Source: Polaromonas glacialis | GTDB lineage: Bacteria; Pseudomonadota; Gammaproteobacteria; Burkholderiales; Burkholderiaceae_C | Direction: 5' to 3' | Length of the DNA stretch: 64,000 nucleotides | Assembly (NCBI RefSeq): GCF_000709345.1 | Contig: NZ_KL448323.1 | Coordinates: forward strand, 1,396,912-1,460,911 | Shown here: positions 26,930 through 35,666 of the stretch, piece by piece | Position numbering within the stretch: position 1 is the first letter of the stretch | Layout: the number at the start of each line of letters is the position of its first letter | The notes under the pieces: model-generated | The model's input: only the letters and a program-made list of their open reading frames with translations | The model's database searches: none | What the model was told of the DNA's origin: nothing | Program-made: the position numbers and the translations under genes

Positions 26930-28105
26930 TTAAAGGACTTCGAAAATGCCCGCAGCGCCCATGCCGCCGCCGATGCACATGGTCACGCAGACGCGCTTGG
27001 CGCCGCGCCGCTTGCCTTCGATCAGCGCATGGCCGGTCAGGCGCTGGCCGGTGACGCCGTAGGGGTGGCCGACGGCAATTGCGCCGCCGTTGACGTTGAG
27101 CCGGTCCATAGGAATGCCCAGCTTGTCAGCGCAATACAGCACCTGCACCGCAAAGGCTTCGTTCAGCTCCCACAGGTCGATGTCGCCGACGCTCAGGCCG
27201 AGCTTGGCCAGCACCTTCGGAATGGCAAACACCGGGCCAATGCCCATTTCGTCGGGCTCGCAGCCGGCCACCGCAAAACCCAGAAAGCGGCCCAGCGGCT
27301 TGAGGCCTTTTCGCTCGGCCACTGTTTCGTCCATGACCACGACCGCGCCGCCGCCATCCGAGAACTGGCTGGCGTTGCCGGCCGAGATCAGCCCGCCCGG
27401 AATGGCCGAGCGCAGGCCGCTGATGCCTTCCTGGGTGGTGCCGGCGCGGATGCCTTCGTCCTGGCTCACGGTGACCTGTTTCGTCATCAAGCCCATCACC
27501 TTGTCGGCGATGCCGGCGGTCACGGTGATCGGCGCAATCTCGGCCTCAAACAGGCCGGCAGCCAACGCAGCGGTGGCACGCTGCTGGCTGGCCGCGCCGT
27601 ATTCGTCCATGCGGTCGCGGCTGATTTCGTAGCGCTTGGCGACCTGCTCGGCGGTCTGCAGCATGTTCCAGTAGATCTCGGGCTTGTTCTTGGCCAGCCA
27701 GCTTTCCTGCAGCATGTGGGTGTTCATTTCCTGCTGGACGCAGGAGATACTTTCGACGCCGCCGGCCACGTAAATGTCGGCCTCGCCGGCGATGATGCGC
27801 TGCGACGCCAGCGCAATCGCCTGCAAGCCCGACGAGCAAAAGCGGTTAACGGTCATGCCCGACACACTGACCGGGCAGCCGGCGCGCAGGGCAATCTGCC
27901 GGGCGATGTTGGCGCCGGTCGCGCCTTCGGGCGTGGCGCAGCCGATGATGACGTCATCGATTTCGGCCGCGTCGATGCCGGCTCTGGCGATGGCATGCTG
28001 CACCGCATGGCCGCCCAGGGTGGCGCCGTGCGTCATGTTGAAGGCGCCCTTCCAGCTCTTGGCCAGGGGGGTGCGGGCGGTGGAAACGATTACAGCTGAG
28101 GTCAT
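26930..28105 (-). CDS. fadA: Acetyl-CoA acyltransferase (thiolase)
   Basis: The 391-residue thiolase has the acyl-binding Cys90 ([12 protein letters not shown]), [11 protein letters not shown] with the active His, and the second active Cys377 ([13 protein letters not shown]). It cleaves 3-ketoacyl-CoA to acetyl-CoA and a shortened acyl-CoA. It follows the fadB gene by 43 bp, giving a fadB-fadA pair for the last three steps of beta-oxidation. The symbol fadA reflects the pairing; a substrate other than straight-chain fatty acids is possible. Confidence 0.93.
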   Translation of the reverse strand: MTSAVIVSTARTPLAKSWKGAFNMTHGATLGGHAVQHAIARAGIDAAEIDDVIIGCATPEGATGANIARQIALRAGCPVSVSGMTVNRFCSSGLQAIALASQRIIAGEADIYVAGGVESISCVQQEMNTHMLQESWLAKNKPEIYWNMLQTAEQVAKRYEISRDRMDEYGAASQQRATAALAAGLFEAEIAPITVTAGIADKVMGLMTKQVTVSQDEGIRAGTTQEGISGLRSAIPGGLISAGNASQFSDGGGAVVVMDETVAERKGLKPLGRFLGFAVAGCEPDEMGIGPVFAIPKVLAKLGLSVGDIDLWELNEAFAVQVLYCADKLGIPMDRLNVNGGAIAVGHPYGVTGQRLTGHALIEGKRRGAKRVCVTMCIGGGMGAAGIFEVL

Positions 28106-28148
28106 GGAAATCTCCGGAATTGGGGGGCTTGACGTGATGGGCAGCGGA

Positions 28149-30248
28149 TCAGTTGAAGGTCTTGCCTTCGGCGGCCAGCCGGGCCAGCAGCGGCGCGGGC
28201 TGCCAGAAGCTGGCGTCGTCGAGCGGATTCTTGGCGAAGCGGTTCATCGCCTGCACCACGTTGAACAGGCCGACCTGGTCGGCATACAGCATCGGGCCGC
28301 CCCGGTAAATCGGGAAACCGTAGCCCATCAAATACACCATGTCGATGTCGCTGGCCTTGGAGGCAATGCCTTCCTCCAGGATGTGCGCGCCTTCGTTGAC
28401 CAGCGAATACACCAGGCGCTGGACGATTTCCTCGTCCGAAATCTTGCGCGGCGTGATGCCCAGCGATTTGCGGTGTTCCTCGATCATCTGGACGACTTCC
28501 TTGTTGGGAATGGCGTCGCGCTTGCCGGCCACGTAGTCATACCAGCCGGCGCCGGTCTTCTGGCCGAAGCGGCCTTTCTCGCACAGCAGGTCGGCGGTCT
28601 TGCTGTACTTCATGCCTGGCTTTTCCTGGTAGCGGCGCTTGCGGATGGCCCAGCCAATGTCATTGCCGGCCAGGTCGCCCATACGGAATGGCCCCATGGC
28701 AAAACCGAATTTCTCGATCGCCTTGTCCACCTGCGCGGGCGTGCAGCCCTCGTCGAGCAGGAAGCCGCCCTGGCGGCCGTACTGCTCGATCATGCGGTTG
28801 CCGATGAAGCCGTCGCACACGCCCGACACCACGGCAGTCTTGCGGATTTTCTTGGCGACGGCCATCACCGTGGCCATGACGTCCTTGGCGGTCTTGTCGC
28901 CGCGCACCACTTCGAGCAGCTTCATGATGTTGGCCGGGCTGAAGAAATGCAGGCCGACCACATCCTCTGGGCGACGGGTGAACGATGCAATCTGGTTCAG
29001 GTCCAGCGTCGAGGTGTTGGACGCCAGGATGGCGCCGGGCTTCATCACGCGGTCGAGCTCGGTGAAAACTTTTTCCTTGACGCCCATTTCCTCGAACACG
29101 GCTTCGATCACCATGTCGGCATCGGACAGGTCGTCGTAGCTCAGCGTGGTGCTGAGCAGACTCATGCGCTGCTCGTACTTGTCCTGCTTGAGCTTGCCCT
29201 TCTTGACCTGCGATTCGTAGTTCTTGCGCATCGTGGCGATGCCGCGCTCCAGCGCTTCAGGCTTCATCTCCAGCATCTTGACCGGGATGCCGGCATTGAG
29301 GAAATTCATCGCGATGCCGCCACCCATGGTGCCGGCGCCGATGACGGCAATCGAGTTGATTTCGCGCTGGGCCGTGTCCGCCGGGACGTCGGGGATTTTG
29401 GAGGCGGCGCGCTCGGCCATGAAGATGTGGCGCAGCGCGCGGCTTTCGGGCGTCCACATCAGGTTGATGAACAGGTCGCGCTCAAAGCGCATGCCGTCGT
29501 CGAATTTCTGCTTCGTCGCCGCTTCCACGGCATCAACGCACTTGAGCGGCGCGGGAAAATTCTTCGCCATGCCCTTGACCATGTTGCGGGCGAACTGGAA
29601 ATAGGCGTCGCCGTTGCGGTGCTTGCAGGGCAGGTCGCGCACCAGCGGCAGGGGGCGGGTGTCGGCAATTGCCTGCGCGAAGGCAAATGCCTCGTCGGCC
29701 AGCGTCTCAGGCGAAGAGGCCATCTGGTCGAACAGCTTCTGGCCCGGGATTTGCGCCAGCATTTCGCTCTTGACTGGCTCGCCGCTGACAATCATGTTCA
29801 GCGCCGGCTCCACGCCCAGGGCGCGCGGCAAACGCTGGGTGCCGCCAGCGCCGGGCAGCAGGCCGAGCTTGACTTCAGGCAGCGCCACGCTGCAGCCGGG
29901 CGCGGCAATGCGGTAGTGGCAACCCAGGGCGAGTTCAAGTCCGCCGCCCATGCAGACCGAATGAATCGCGGCGACCACCGGCTTGGACGAGTTTTCAAGC
30001 GCCAGAATCACGCTGAGCAAATTGGGCTCCTGCATGGCCTTGGGCGAGCCGAACTCCTTGATGTCGGCGCCGCCCGAAAACGCCTTGCCGGCGCCGGTGA
30101 TGACGATGGACTTGACCGCATCGTCGACGTTGGCCTTTTGCAGGTTGTCCGTGATGCTCAGCCGGGTGGCATGGCCCAGGCCGTTGACCGGCGGATTGCT
30201 CAGGGTGATCAGCGCCACCGAGCCGTGAACTTCGTAGAGGGTTGTCAT
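28149..30248 (-). CDS. fadB: FadB-like enoyl-CoA hydratase / 3-hydroxyacyl-CoA dehydrogenase
   Basis: The 699-residue fusion has an enoyl-CoA hydratase domain (1-190) with Glu105 ([10 protein letters not shown]) and Glu125 ([14 protein letters not shown]), then an NAD-binding 3-hydroxyacyl-CoA dehydrogenase domain (about 295-475; [18 protein letters not shown]) and two C-terminal helical domains. The order matches bacterial and peroxisomal multifunctional enzymes. It hydrates enoyl-CoA and oxidises the 3-hydroxy product. An operator-like 20-mer lies 87-106 bases upstream of the start. It is the first gene of fadB-fadA-acyl-CoA dehydrogenase. Confidence 0.95.
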   Translation of the reverse strand: MTTLYEVHGSVALITLSNPPVNGLGHATRLSITDNLQKANVDDAVKSIVITGAGKAFSGGADIKEFGSPKAMQEPNLLSVILALENSSKPVVAAIHSVCMGGGLELALGCHYRIAAPGCSVALPEVKLGLLPGAGGTQRLPRALGVEPALNMIVSGEPVKSEMLAQIPGQKLFDQMASSPETLADEAFAFAQAIADTRPLPLVRDLPCKHRNGDAYFQFARNMVKGMAKNFPAPLKCVDAVEAATKQKFDDGMRFERDLFINLMWTPESRALRHIFMAERAASKIPDVPADTAQREINSIAVIGAGTMGGGIAMNFLNAGIPVKMLEMKPEALERGIATMRKNYESQVKKGKLKQDKYEQRMSLLSTTLSYDDLSDADMVIEAVFEEMGVKEKVFTELDRVMKPGAILASNTSTLDLNQIASFTRRPEDVVGLHFFSPANIMKLLEVVRGDKTAKDVMATVMAVAKKIRKTAVVSGVCDGFIGNRMIEQYGRQGGFLLDEGCTPAQVDKAIEKFGFAMGPFRMGDLAGNDIGWAIRKRRYQEKPGMKYSKTADLLCEKGRFGQKTGAGWYDYVAGKRDAIPNKEVVQMIEEHRKSLGITPRKISDEEIVQRLVYSLVNEGAHILEEGIASKASDIDMVYLMGYGFPIYRGGPMLYADQVGLFNVVQAMNRFAKNPLDDASFWQPAPLLARLAAEGKTFN

Positions 30249-30334
30249 GGGTTGGTTCTTTCCTTGATTGAAATGTCAGTGTTGAAGTTTCAGAGGGCGC
30301 TGGCCCGGTCCAGGCGCCTGGCAGTTCCGGTAAA

Positions 30335-30354
30335 AATAGTACGACCGTTCTTTT
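30335..30354. promoter_or_regulatory. Operator-like site upstream of fadB
   Basis: AATAGTACGACCGTTCTTTT is a quasi-palindrome (GTACG-NN-CGTTC). The same 20-mer with only its central AC changed to GT occurs at 45012-45031 before a secreted lipase-like gene. The form fits a TetR-family site. On the minus strand it contains TACTAT, which could be the fadB -10 element, so binding would repress. Confidence 0.6.
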
Positions 30355-30444
30355 CCATTGTAGGGACGCTTACGAGGGCCACGAAGTGCGAAGGATGCGG
30401 GTTTACCCGGTTTTTGTCCCTGTCGTGACAAAGCCGCCAGCTTG

Positions 30445-31146
30445 TTACACCTCCAGCCACTCCTTTCGGATGTCGGCATCGGCGCGCAGGCTGTCGGGCG
30501 TGCCGTCGAACACGATGCTGCCGTGGCCCATGACCAGCGCACGGTCGGAAATGGCCATCGCAATCGTCAGTTTCTGCTCGATCAGCAGCACAGAAATGCC
30601 CTTGGCCTTCAGGGTCTGCAGGTACTGGCCGACCAGCTCGACGATCTTGGGCGCCAGGCCCTCGGTGGGCTCGTCGATGATGATCAGGTCCGGGTCGCCC
30701 ATCAGCGTGCGGCACAGCGTGAGCATCTGCTGCTCGCCGCCCGACAGCACGCCGGCCTCGGTGTGCTGGCGCTCGCGCAGCCGGGGGAAGAGCAGGTACA
30801 TGTCGTCAAACGACCAGCGCGAACCCATGCCCGATCCTTTCTGGCCGAGCAGCAGGTTCTGGTGAACCGTGAGCTTGGGGAAAATATCTCGGTTTTCCGG
30901 CACATAACCCAGGCCGAGATGGGCAATCTGGTAGGCCTTCTTGCCGACGATTTCCGCGTTTTTCCAGAGGATGGAACCCTGGCAATCGACCAGGCCCATG
31001 ACAGCTTTGGCGGTGGTCGAGCGGCCCGAACCGTTGCGGCCCAGCAAGGCCACGATTTCGCCGGGCTGCACTTCAAAGGAGACATCGTGCAAGACGTGGC
31101 TCTTGCCGTAGAAGGCGTTGAGGTTGGTCAGTTTCAGCATGCTCAA
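30445..31146 (-). CDS. livF: Branched-chain-type ABC transporter ATPase LivF
   Basis: The 233-residue ATPase has the signature LSGGEQQMLTLCRTLM and Walker B LIIIDEPTEGLAP, but its Walker A reads GRNGSGRST: the normally invariant lysine is arginine (Arg42). The partner LivG keeps a normal Walker A. LivF energises uptake with LivG, LivH and LivM at the inner membrane. Its start overlaps the livG stop by four bases. With an acyl-CoA ligase and beta-oxidation genes around it, the cargo is more likely a carboxylic acid than leucine (inference). Confidence 0.93.
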   Translation of the reverse strand: MSMLKLTNLNAFYGKSHVLHDVSFEVQPGEIVALLGRNGSGRSTTAKAVMGLVDCQGSILWKNAEIVGKKAYQIAHLGLGYVPENRDIFPKLTVHQNLLLGQKGSGMGSRWSFDDMYLLFPRLRERQHTEAGVLSGGEQQMLTLCRTLMGDPDLIIIDEPTEGLAPKIVELVGQYLQTLKAKGISVLLIEQKLTIAMAISDRALVMGHGSIVFDGTPDSLRADADIRKEWLEV

Positions 31147-31940
31147 TGTCCTTGCCCTTGCGCGTCGGCCACCGATGAACCCAGGTACGCTTCCTGCACC
31201 CGCTGATCGGCGCGCACTGCTTCGGGCTCATCGAAGGCGATCACTTCCCCGTACACGACGACAGCAATCTTGTCGGCCAGGCCGAACACCACGCCCATGT
31301 CGTGCTCGACCGTCAGCAGGGTCTTGCCCACCGTGACCTCCTTGATCAGGCTGATGAAGCGGCTGGTTTCGGAGCGGCTCATGCCCGCTGTCGGCTCGTC
31401 AAGGAGGATCACGCTGGCGCCCCCGGCAATCGTGATCCCGATTTCAAGCGCGCGCTGTTCGGCGTAGGTGAGGTTGGTCGCCAGCACATCGTGCTTCTTG
31501 TCGAGCTTGATCATGGCCATTAGTTCGTCAGCCCGCGCGTTGGCGTCGTCCAGGTTGGCGAGGAATTTCAAAAAGGTGTACTTGTAGCCGAGGCTCCACA
31601 GCACGCCGCAGCGCAGGTTTTCAAACACGCTGAGCTTGGGAAAGATGTTGGTGATCTGAAAGCTGCGCGACAGTCCCAGCCGGTTGATTTCAAAGGGCTT
31701 TTTTCCCTGAATGGACTGGCCATCGAGAAGGACCTGCCCGCTCGTTGGTGCAAACCGCCCGCTGATCAGGTTGAAGAGCGTCGATTTGCCGGCCCCGTTG
31801 GGGCCGATGATGGCGATGCGCTGGCCCGGCTCGACCGCCAGGTTGATGCCGCGGATGATTTCGGTCTTGCCAAAACTCTTGCGCAGGTCTTTGAGTTCAA
31901 GTGCGAACTGCTGGCCTGTCTGGGATTTTGATGCACTCAC
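31143..31940 (-). CDS. livG: Branched-chain-type ABC transporter ATPase LivG
   Basis: The 265-residue ATPase has Walker A GPNGAGKSTLFN, the LivG-type insertion, a diverged signature region (NLTYAEQRALEIGITIAG), Walker B VILLDEPTAGMS and the tail SVADAQGQGH. It overlaps livM (31937-31940) and livF (31143-31146) by four bases each, a fully coupled operon. Confidence 0.95.
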   Translation of the reverse strand: MSASKSQTGQQFALELKDLRKSFGKTEIIRGINLAVEPGQRIAIIGPNGAGKSTLFNLISGRFAPTSGQVLLDGQSIQGKKPFEINRLGLSRSFQITNIFPKLSVFENLRCGVLWSLGYKYTFLKFLANLDDANARADELMAMIKLDKKHDVLATNLTYAEQRALEIGITIAGGASVILLDEPTAGMSRSETSRFISLIKEVTVGKTLLTVEHDMGVVFGLADKIAVVVYGEVIAFDEPEAVRADQRVQEAYLGSSVADAQGQGH

Positions 31941-33247
31941 AGGGCCTCCCGCCGCTTAATTTCTTTTTCTATCGATTCCTGCGTATCGCCCCATTTCACG
32001 GCGAAGCGGCGGCGTGCCAGCTCAAAAACGATCAGCCCCGCCAGCGTGATCGCGGCGGCGGCACCCCAGGTGACGGGCGCCGCCGCATTCAGCTGCATGC
32101 CCATGAAGTGAAGCTGCGAGCCCAGGGCCGCATCGAGCTGGAGGTGGTAGAGCATTTCAATCATGGCGGCAGCACCGGCAAAAGCAACCAGGCCCGTCAC
32201 CAGCAGCGCCGCATAGTGGCCAAGCAGCGGTTTGAGCCTGCCGAACGCCGCCACGCGCACATTCGTCATGATCAGGCTGGCAAAGCCCCCTGGCGCAAAC
32301 ATGACCATGAACAAAAACACCAGGCCCAGGTACAGCAGCCAGGCCTTGGTGAACTCGCTGAGCAGCACAAAGGCCAGCACCATCAGCACCGCGCCAATGA
32401 TGGGGCCGAAAAAGAAGGTGGCCCCGCCCAGAAACGTGAACAGCAGGTAGGCGCCGGAGCGGTAGCCGCTGACCACTTCCGACGTTACGATCTCGAAGTT
32501 CAGCGCGGCCAGCCCGCCCGAGATGCCGGCAAAAAAGGCCGCGATCACAAAAGACAAGTAACGCACTTTCTGGGTGTCGTAGCCGACAAATTCGACCCGT
32601 TCAGGGTTATCGCGCACCGCGTTGAGCATGCGGCCCAGCGGCGTGCGGGTGAAGGCGAACATCAGGCCGGTGCAGACAAAGGTGTACACCGCTATCAGGT
32701 AGTACAACTGGATCTGCGGGCCAAACGTGATGCCCAAGGGCTTGGGTCCGGTCACGCGGTTGCCCGAAATGCCGCCTTCGCCGCCGAAAAACTCGGGAAA
32801 CATCAGCGACATGGCCCAGACCAGCTCGCCAATGCCCAGCGTGATCATGGCAAACGTGGTGGCTGATTTCTTGGTGGTGACCCAGCCCAGTATCAGCGCC
32901 GTCACCAGTCCGGCCAGGCCGCCGGCCAGGGGTATGAGGCTGACCGGCAAGGCCAGGCTTCCCTTGCTTACGGCGTTCAGGACATGCATGGCGATAAACG
33001 CACCCAGACCGGAATAGACGGCATGGCCGAAACTGAGCATTCCGCCCTGCCCCAGCAACATGTTGTAGCTCAGGCAAACAATGATAGCGACGCCCATTTG
33101 CGACAAAATGGTATGGCTCAGGCTACTGGTGAAGACCAGCGGTGCCGCCGCGATCACCAAGGCAAACAGGCTCCAGACCATCAGGCGCCCACGGCTTGGG
33201 GAACTGGAACGGCGCTGGACCGACGAAGAATGAAGAAAGGCCGACAT
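31937..33247 (-). CDS. livM: Branched-chain-type ABC permease LivM with C-terminal extension
   Basis: The 436-residue permease has the LivM pattern (LSYNMLLGQGGMLSFGHAVYSGLGA, RTPLGRMLNAVRDNPERVEFVGYD, GGLAAL, GGATFFFGPIIGA). LivM proteins are usually about 320-420 residues. Here, after the core, come roughly 100 more residues with two hydrophobic helices and a cationic tail (RRRFAVKWGDTQESIEKEIKR). GGGAGGG stands before the ATG at 33247, which is five bases after the livH stop. Confidence 0.92.
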   Translation of the reverse strand: MSAFLHSSSVQRRSSSPSRGRLMVWSLFALVIAAAPLVFTSSLSHTILSQMGVAIIVCLSYNMLLGQGGMLSFGHAVYSGLGAFIAMHVLNAVSKGSLALPVSLIPLAGGLAGLVTALILGWVTTKKSATTFAMITLGIGELVWAMSLMFPEFFGGEGGISGNRVTGPKPLGITFGPQIQLYYLIAVYTFVCTGLMFAFTRTPLGRMLNAVRDNPERVEFVGYDTQKVRYLSFVIAAFFAGISGGLAALNFEIVTSEVVSGYRSGAYLLFTFLGGATFFFGPIIGAVLMVLAFVLLSEFTKAWLLYLGLVFLFMVMFAPGGFASLIMTNVRVAAFGRLKPLLGHYAALLVTGLVAFAGAAAMIEMLYHLQLDAALGSQLHFMGMQLNAAAPVTWGAAAAITLAGLIVFELARRRFAVKWGDTQESIEKEIKRREAL

Positions 33248-33252
33248 AACTG

Positions 33253-34200
33253 TTATCCCTCCCGGGTACCTAAAAGACCCTTGGGCCGGAAAATCAGCAT
33301 CAGCACCAGAAACAGGTACGGCAATATGGGCGCGATCTGGCTGACCTTGAGCTTGAGCACTGCGTAGCCGAAGGTTTCCGGCGTCACTGCAACGCCCAGC
33401 CCCGATACCGCGCTCATGAGCGAGCTGTCCACCGCGACCGCAAAGGTCTGCAGCACGCCGATCAGCACCGAGGCCAGAAAAGCTCCAGCCAGCGACCCCA
33501 TGCCGCCCACCACCACCACCACGAAAATGATCGAGCCCACGGCCGCGGCCATGCTCGGTTCCGTCACGAAGGCGTTGCCGCCGATAACGCCCGCCAGCCC
33601 GGCCAGGGCGGCGCCACCGCCAAACACCAGCATGAAGACACGCGGCACGTTGTGCCCCAGCGCTTCCACCGTCTCGGGATGGGTCAGGGCCGCCTGAATG
33701 ACCAGGCCGATGCGGGTCTTTTTGAGCAGCAGCCAGACAGCCACCAGCATGAACAGGGCCACCGCCATCATGAAACCCCGGTACATTGGAAATTGCGTTC
33801 CGTACAGAGTGAACAGCGGCCCTTTGAGCGCTTCGGGCACACGGTAGTCCACCGCGATGCGCCCCCACACCAGTTGCACGAGTTCAACCAGGATGTAGCT
33901 CAGGCCAAAGGTGATGAGCAGCTCAGGCACATGGCCGAACTTGTGCACCCGGCGCAAACAGATTTTTTCAAAGGCGGCGCCGATCACGCCGACCAGCAGA
34001 GGCGCAATGACCAGGGCAGGCCAGAAACCCACCAAACTGGTGACGCTGTAGGCAAAATAGGCGCCCAGCATGTAAAAGGAAGCATGCGCAAAGTTGAGCA
34101 CGCCCATCATGCTGAATATGAGGGTCAGCCCCGAGCTAAGCATGAAGAGCAGCAGGCCGTAGCTCAGCCCATTCAGCAGGGAAATGGTGAAAAATTCCAT
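33253..34200 (-). CDS. livH: Branched-chain-type ABC permease LivH
   Basis: The 315-residue integral membrane permease (MEFFTISLLNGLSYGLLLFMLSSG...) has about eight helices and the family motif GGMGSLAGAFLASVLIGV. It pairs with LivM to form the channel. It lies downstream of the binding-protein gene across a 111-bp spacer with a terminator-like hairpin. Confidence 0.94.
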   Translation of the reverse strand: MEFFTISLLNGLSYGLLLFMLSSGLTLIFSMMGVLNFAHASFYMLGAYFAYSVTSLVGFWPALVIAPLLVGVIGAAFEKICLRRVHKFGHVPELLITFGLSYILVELVQLVWGRIAVDYRVPEALKGPLFTLYGTQFPMYRGFMMAVALFMLVAVWLLLKKTRIGLVIQAALTHPETVEALGHNVPRVFMLVFGGGAALAGLAGVIGGNAFVTEPSMAAAVGSIIFVVVVVGGMGSLAGAFLASVLIGVLQTFAVAVDSSLMSAVSGLGVAVTPETFGYAVLKLKVSQIAPILPYLFLVLMLIFRPKGLLGTREG

Positions 34201-34250
34201 GAATGTCCGTCAGTCAGAAGCCTGGAAAAATACACGGCTTTGTCAGGATC

Positions 34251-34286
34251 AAAAAGTGCGCCGGGGAAACTTTCGCCACCCGGCGC
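34251..34286 (-). terminator. Hairpin with T-run between the binding-protein gene and livH
   Basis: GCGCCGGG pairs with CCCGGCGC around a 13-base loop. On the minus strand the stem is followed by ACTTTTTG. Partial termination here would give more binding protein than permease, a usual feature of ABC importers. Confidence 0.6.
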
Positions 34287-34311
34287 AGAAACGGCAAATC
34301 AGTCGAAGTGC

Positions 34312-35544
34312 CTAGGGGCGTTTCATGTCGCAGCTGGTGGGCGTGCTGGCGATGTAGCCGTCGATGTATTTGACGGGCGCGAAGGTGTAGCCCGTGTTTT
34401 CAACGCTGTAGTTGTTCTTGGCGTCCACTTTCTGCCATTTTGAAATGAACAAGCCCTGCTGCAACTGGTGGTCCGACTTGCGCATCTGCGAGTCGCCGTT
34501 GAACCCCTTGAAAGACAGTCCTTCCATGGCGGCGGCGACTTTCATCGGGTCGGTGGACTTGGCCTTGTTCATCGCCTCGGACAGCAGCACCACGCCGTTG
34601 TAGATGGCGAAGGTGTAGAAGTCGTCGTTGTACTTCTGCTTGAACTCCTTCATGATGGCGCCCAACTCGCCGGTGTAGTTGGAGTGGTTGTAGGCGATCT
34701 GGTAGACCTCAATGTCGCCTGCGGCGGCCAGGGCCGTCGGTGTGCCGCTCACACCCGGATAGTAGGCATAGATCGGGATTTTCAGGCCGGCTTCGGTGAT
34801 CGCCTTGACCAGCAGGGTCATGTCCTGGCCCCAGTTACCAGTGACCAGCGTGTCAGCGCCTGAAGCCTTGATCTTGGCAATGTAGGGGGCAAAGTCCTTG
34901 ACCTGTCCGAACGGGTGGAGGTCTTCACCCACAATCTGCGCATCGGGCCGGGTGCGGGCCAGGCCTTCCTTGAAATACTTGGCCACCTGCTGGCCGTGCG
35001 AGTAATTCTGGTTGAGCAAATAGACCTTCTTGACCTTGGGCTGGTCCTTCATGAACGCGGTCAGGGCCTGCATTTTCATGGAAGTGTCGGCGTCCAGGCG
35101 GAAATGCGCGAAAGAGCATTTTTCGTTGGTCAGCGCGGGATCGACAGCGGCATAGTTCAGGAAAATTACTTCCTTGCCGGGATTGCGTTCGTTGTGCTTG
35201 GCAATGCCATCGGCCAGCGCCAGCGCCACAGCCGAGCCATTGCCCTGCGCGACATAGCGAATACCCTGATCAATCGCCGACTTGAGCGCGTTCAAGGCTT
35301 CCTGGGGTGAGCTTTTGCTGTCGATGCCGACGACTTCGAATTTGACACCGGCCGCATTCTTGGCGCCATTGAGGCGCTCGGTAACGAATTGCCAGTTTTT
35401 CAACTGGTTCTGGCCCACGTTGCCGAAGGGCCCCGACAGGCCTTCGATCATGGCGATCTTGACCGTCTCGCCTTTTTGGGCAAAAGCGATCGAGGCGCTT
35501 GCAAGCATTGCACATACCGCTACAGACTTGATAGCAAAATTCAC
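34312..35544 (-). CDS. livK: Periplasmic substrate-binding protein, LivK type
   Basis: The 410-residue protein starts at a GTG (35544) seven bases after AAGGAG; the nearby ATG is out of frame with an immediate stop. Residues 1-22 form a Sec signal peptide ending AFAQ. The mature part is a type I periplasmic binding protein (VKIAMIEGLSGPFGNVGQNQL, LNYAAVDPAL, YLLNQNYSHGQQVAK). It captures the ligand for LivFGHM. Related proteins bind amino acids, amides, aromatic acids or dicarboxylates. The ligase 122 bp upstream suggests an acid that is activated with CoA. Confidence 0.92.
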   Translation of the reverse strand: MNFAIKSVAVCAMLASASIAFAQKGETVKIAMIEGLSGPFGNVGQNQLKNWQFVTERLNGAKNAAGVKFEVVGIDSKSSPQEALNALKSAIDQGIRYVAQGNGSAVALALADGIAKHNERNPGKEVIFLNYAAVDPALTNEKCSFAHFRLDADTSMKMQALTAFMKDQPKVKKVYLLNQNYSHGQQVAKYFKEGLARTRPDAQIVGEDLHPFGQVKDFAPYIAKIKASGADTLVTGNWGQDMTLLVKAITEAGLKIPIYAYYPGVSGTPTALAAAGDIEVYQIAYNHSNYTGELGAIMKEFKQKYNDDFYTFAIYNGVVLLSEAMNKAKSTDPMKVAAAMEGLSFKGFNGDSQMRKSDHQLQQGLFISKWQKVDAKNNYSVENTGYTFAPVKYIDGYIASTPTSCDMKRP

Positions 35545-35666
35545 TGCATGTCTCCTTCGTTTGTTGATTTCGTGAGCGTACAAGTTTTGTTCAGGGTGCC
35601 GCTCAGGGAATGCCCTTAGGAAAGGGGTGCAGCTATCACCTCGGTGACTCTGCCGGCGTCTGCGGC

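Noticed and set aside
17961..30400. A shared stretch (GAGGGC..ACGAAGTGCGAA) near 17969 and 30373
   Set aside because: The match is short and gapped, the two contexts differ, and neither has palindromic order. It is probably chance.
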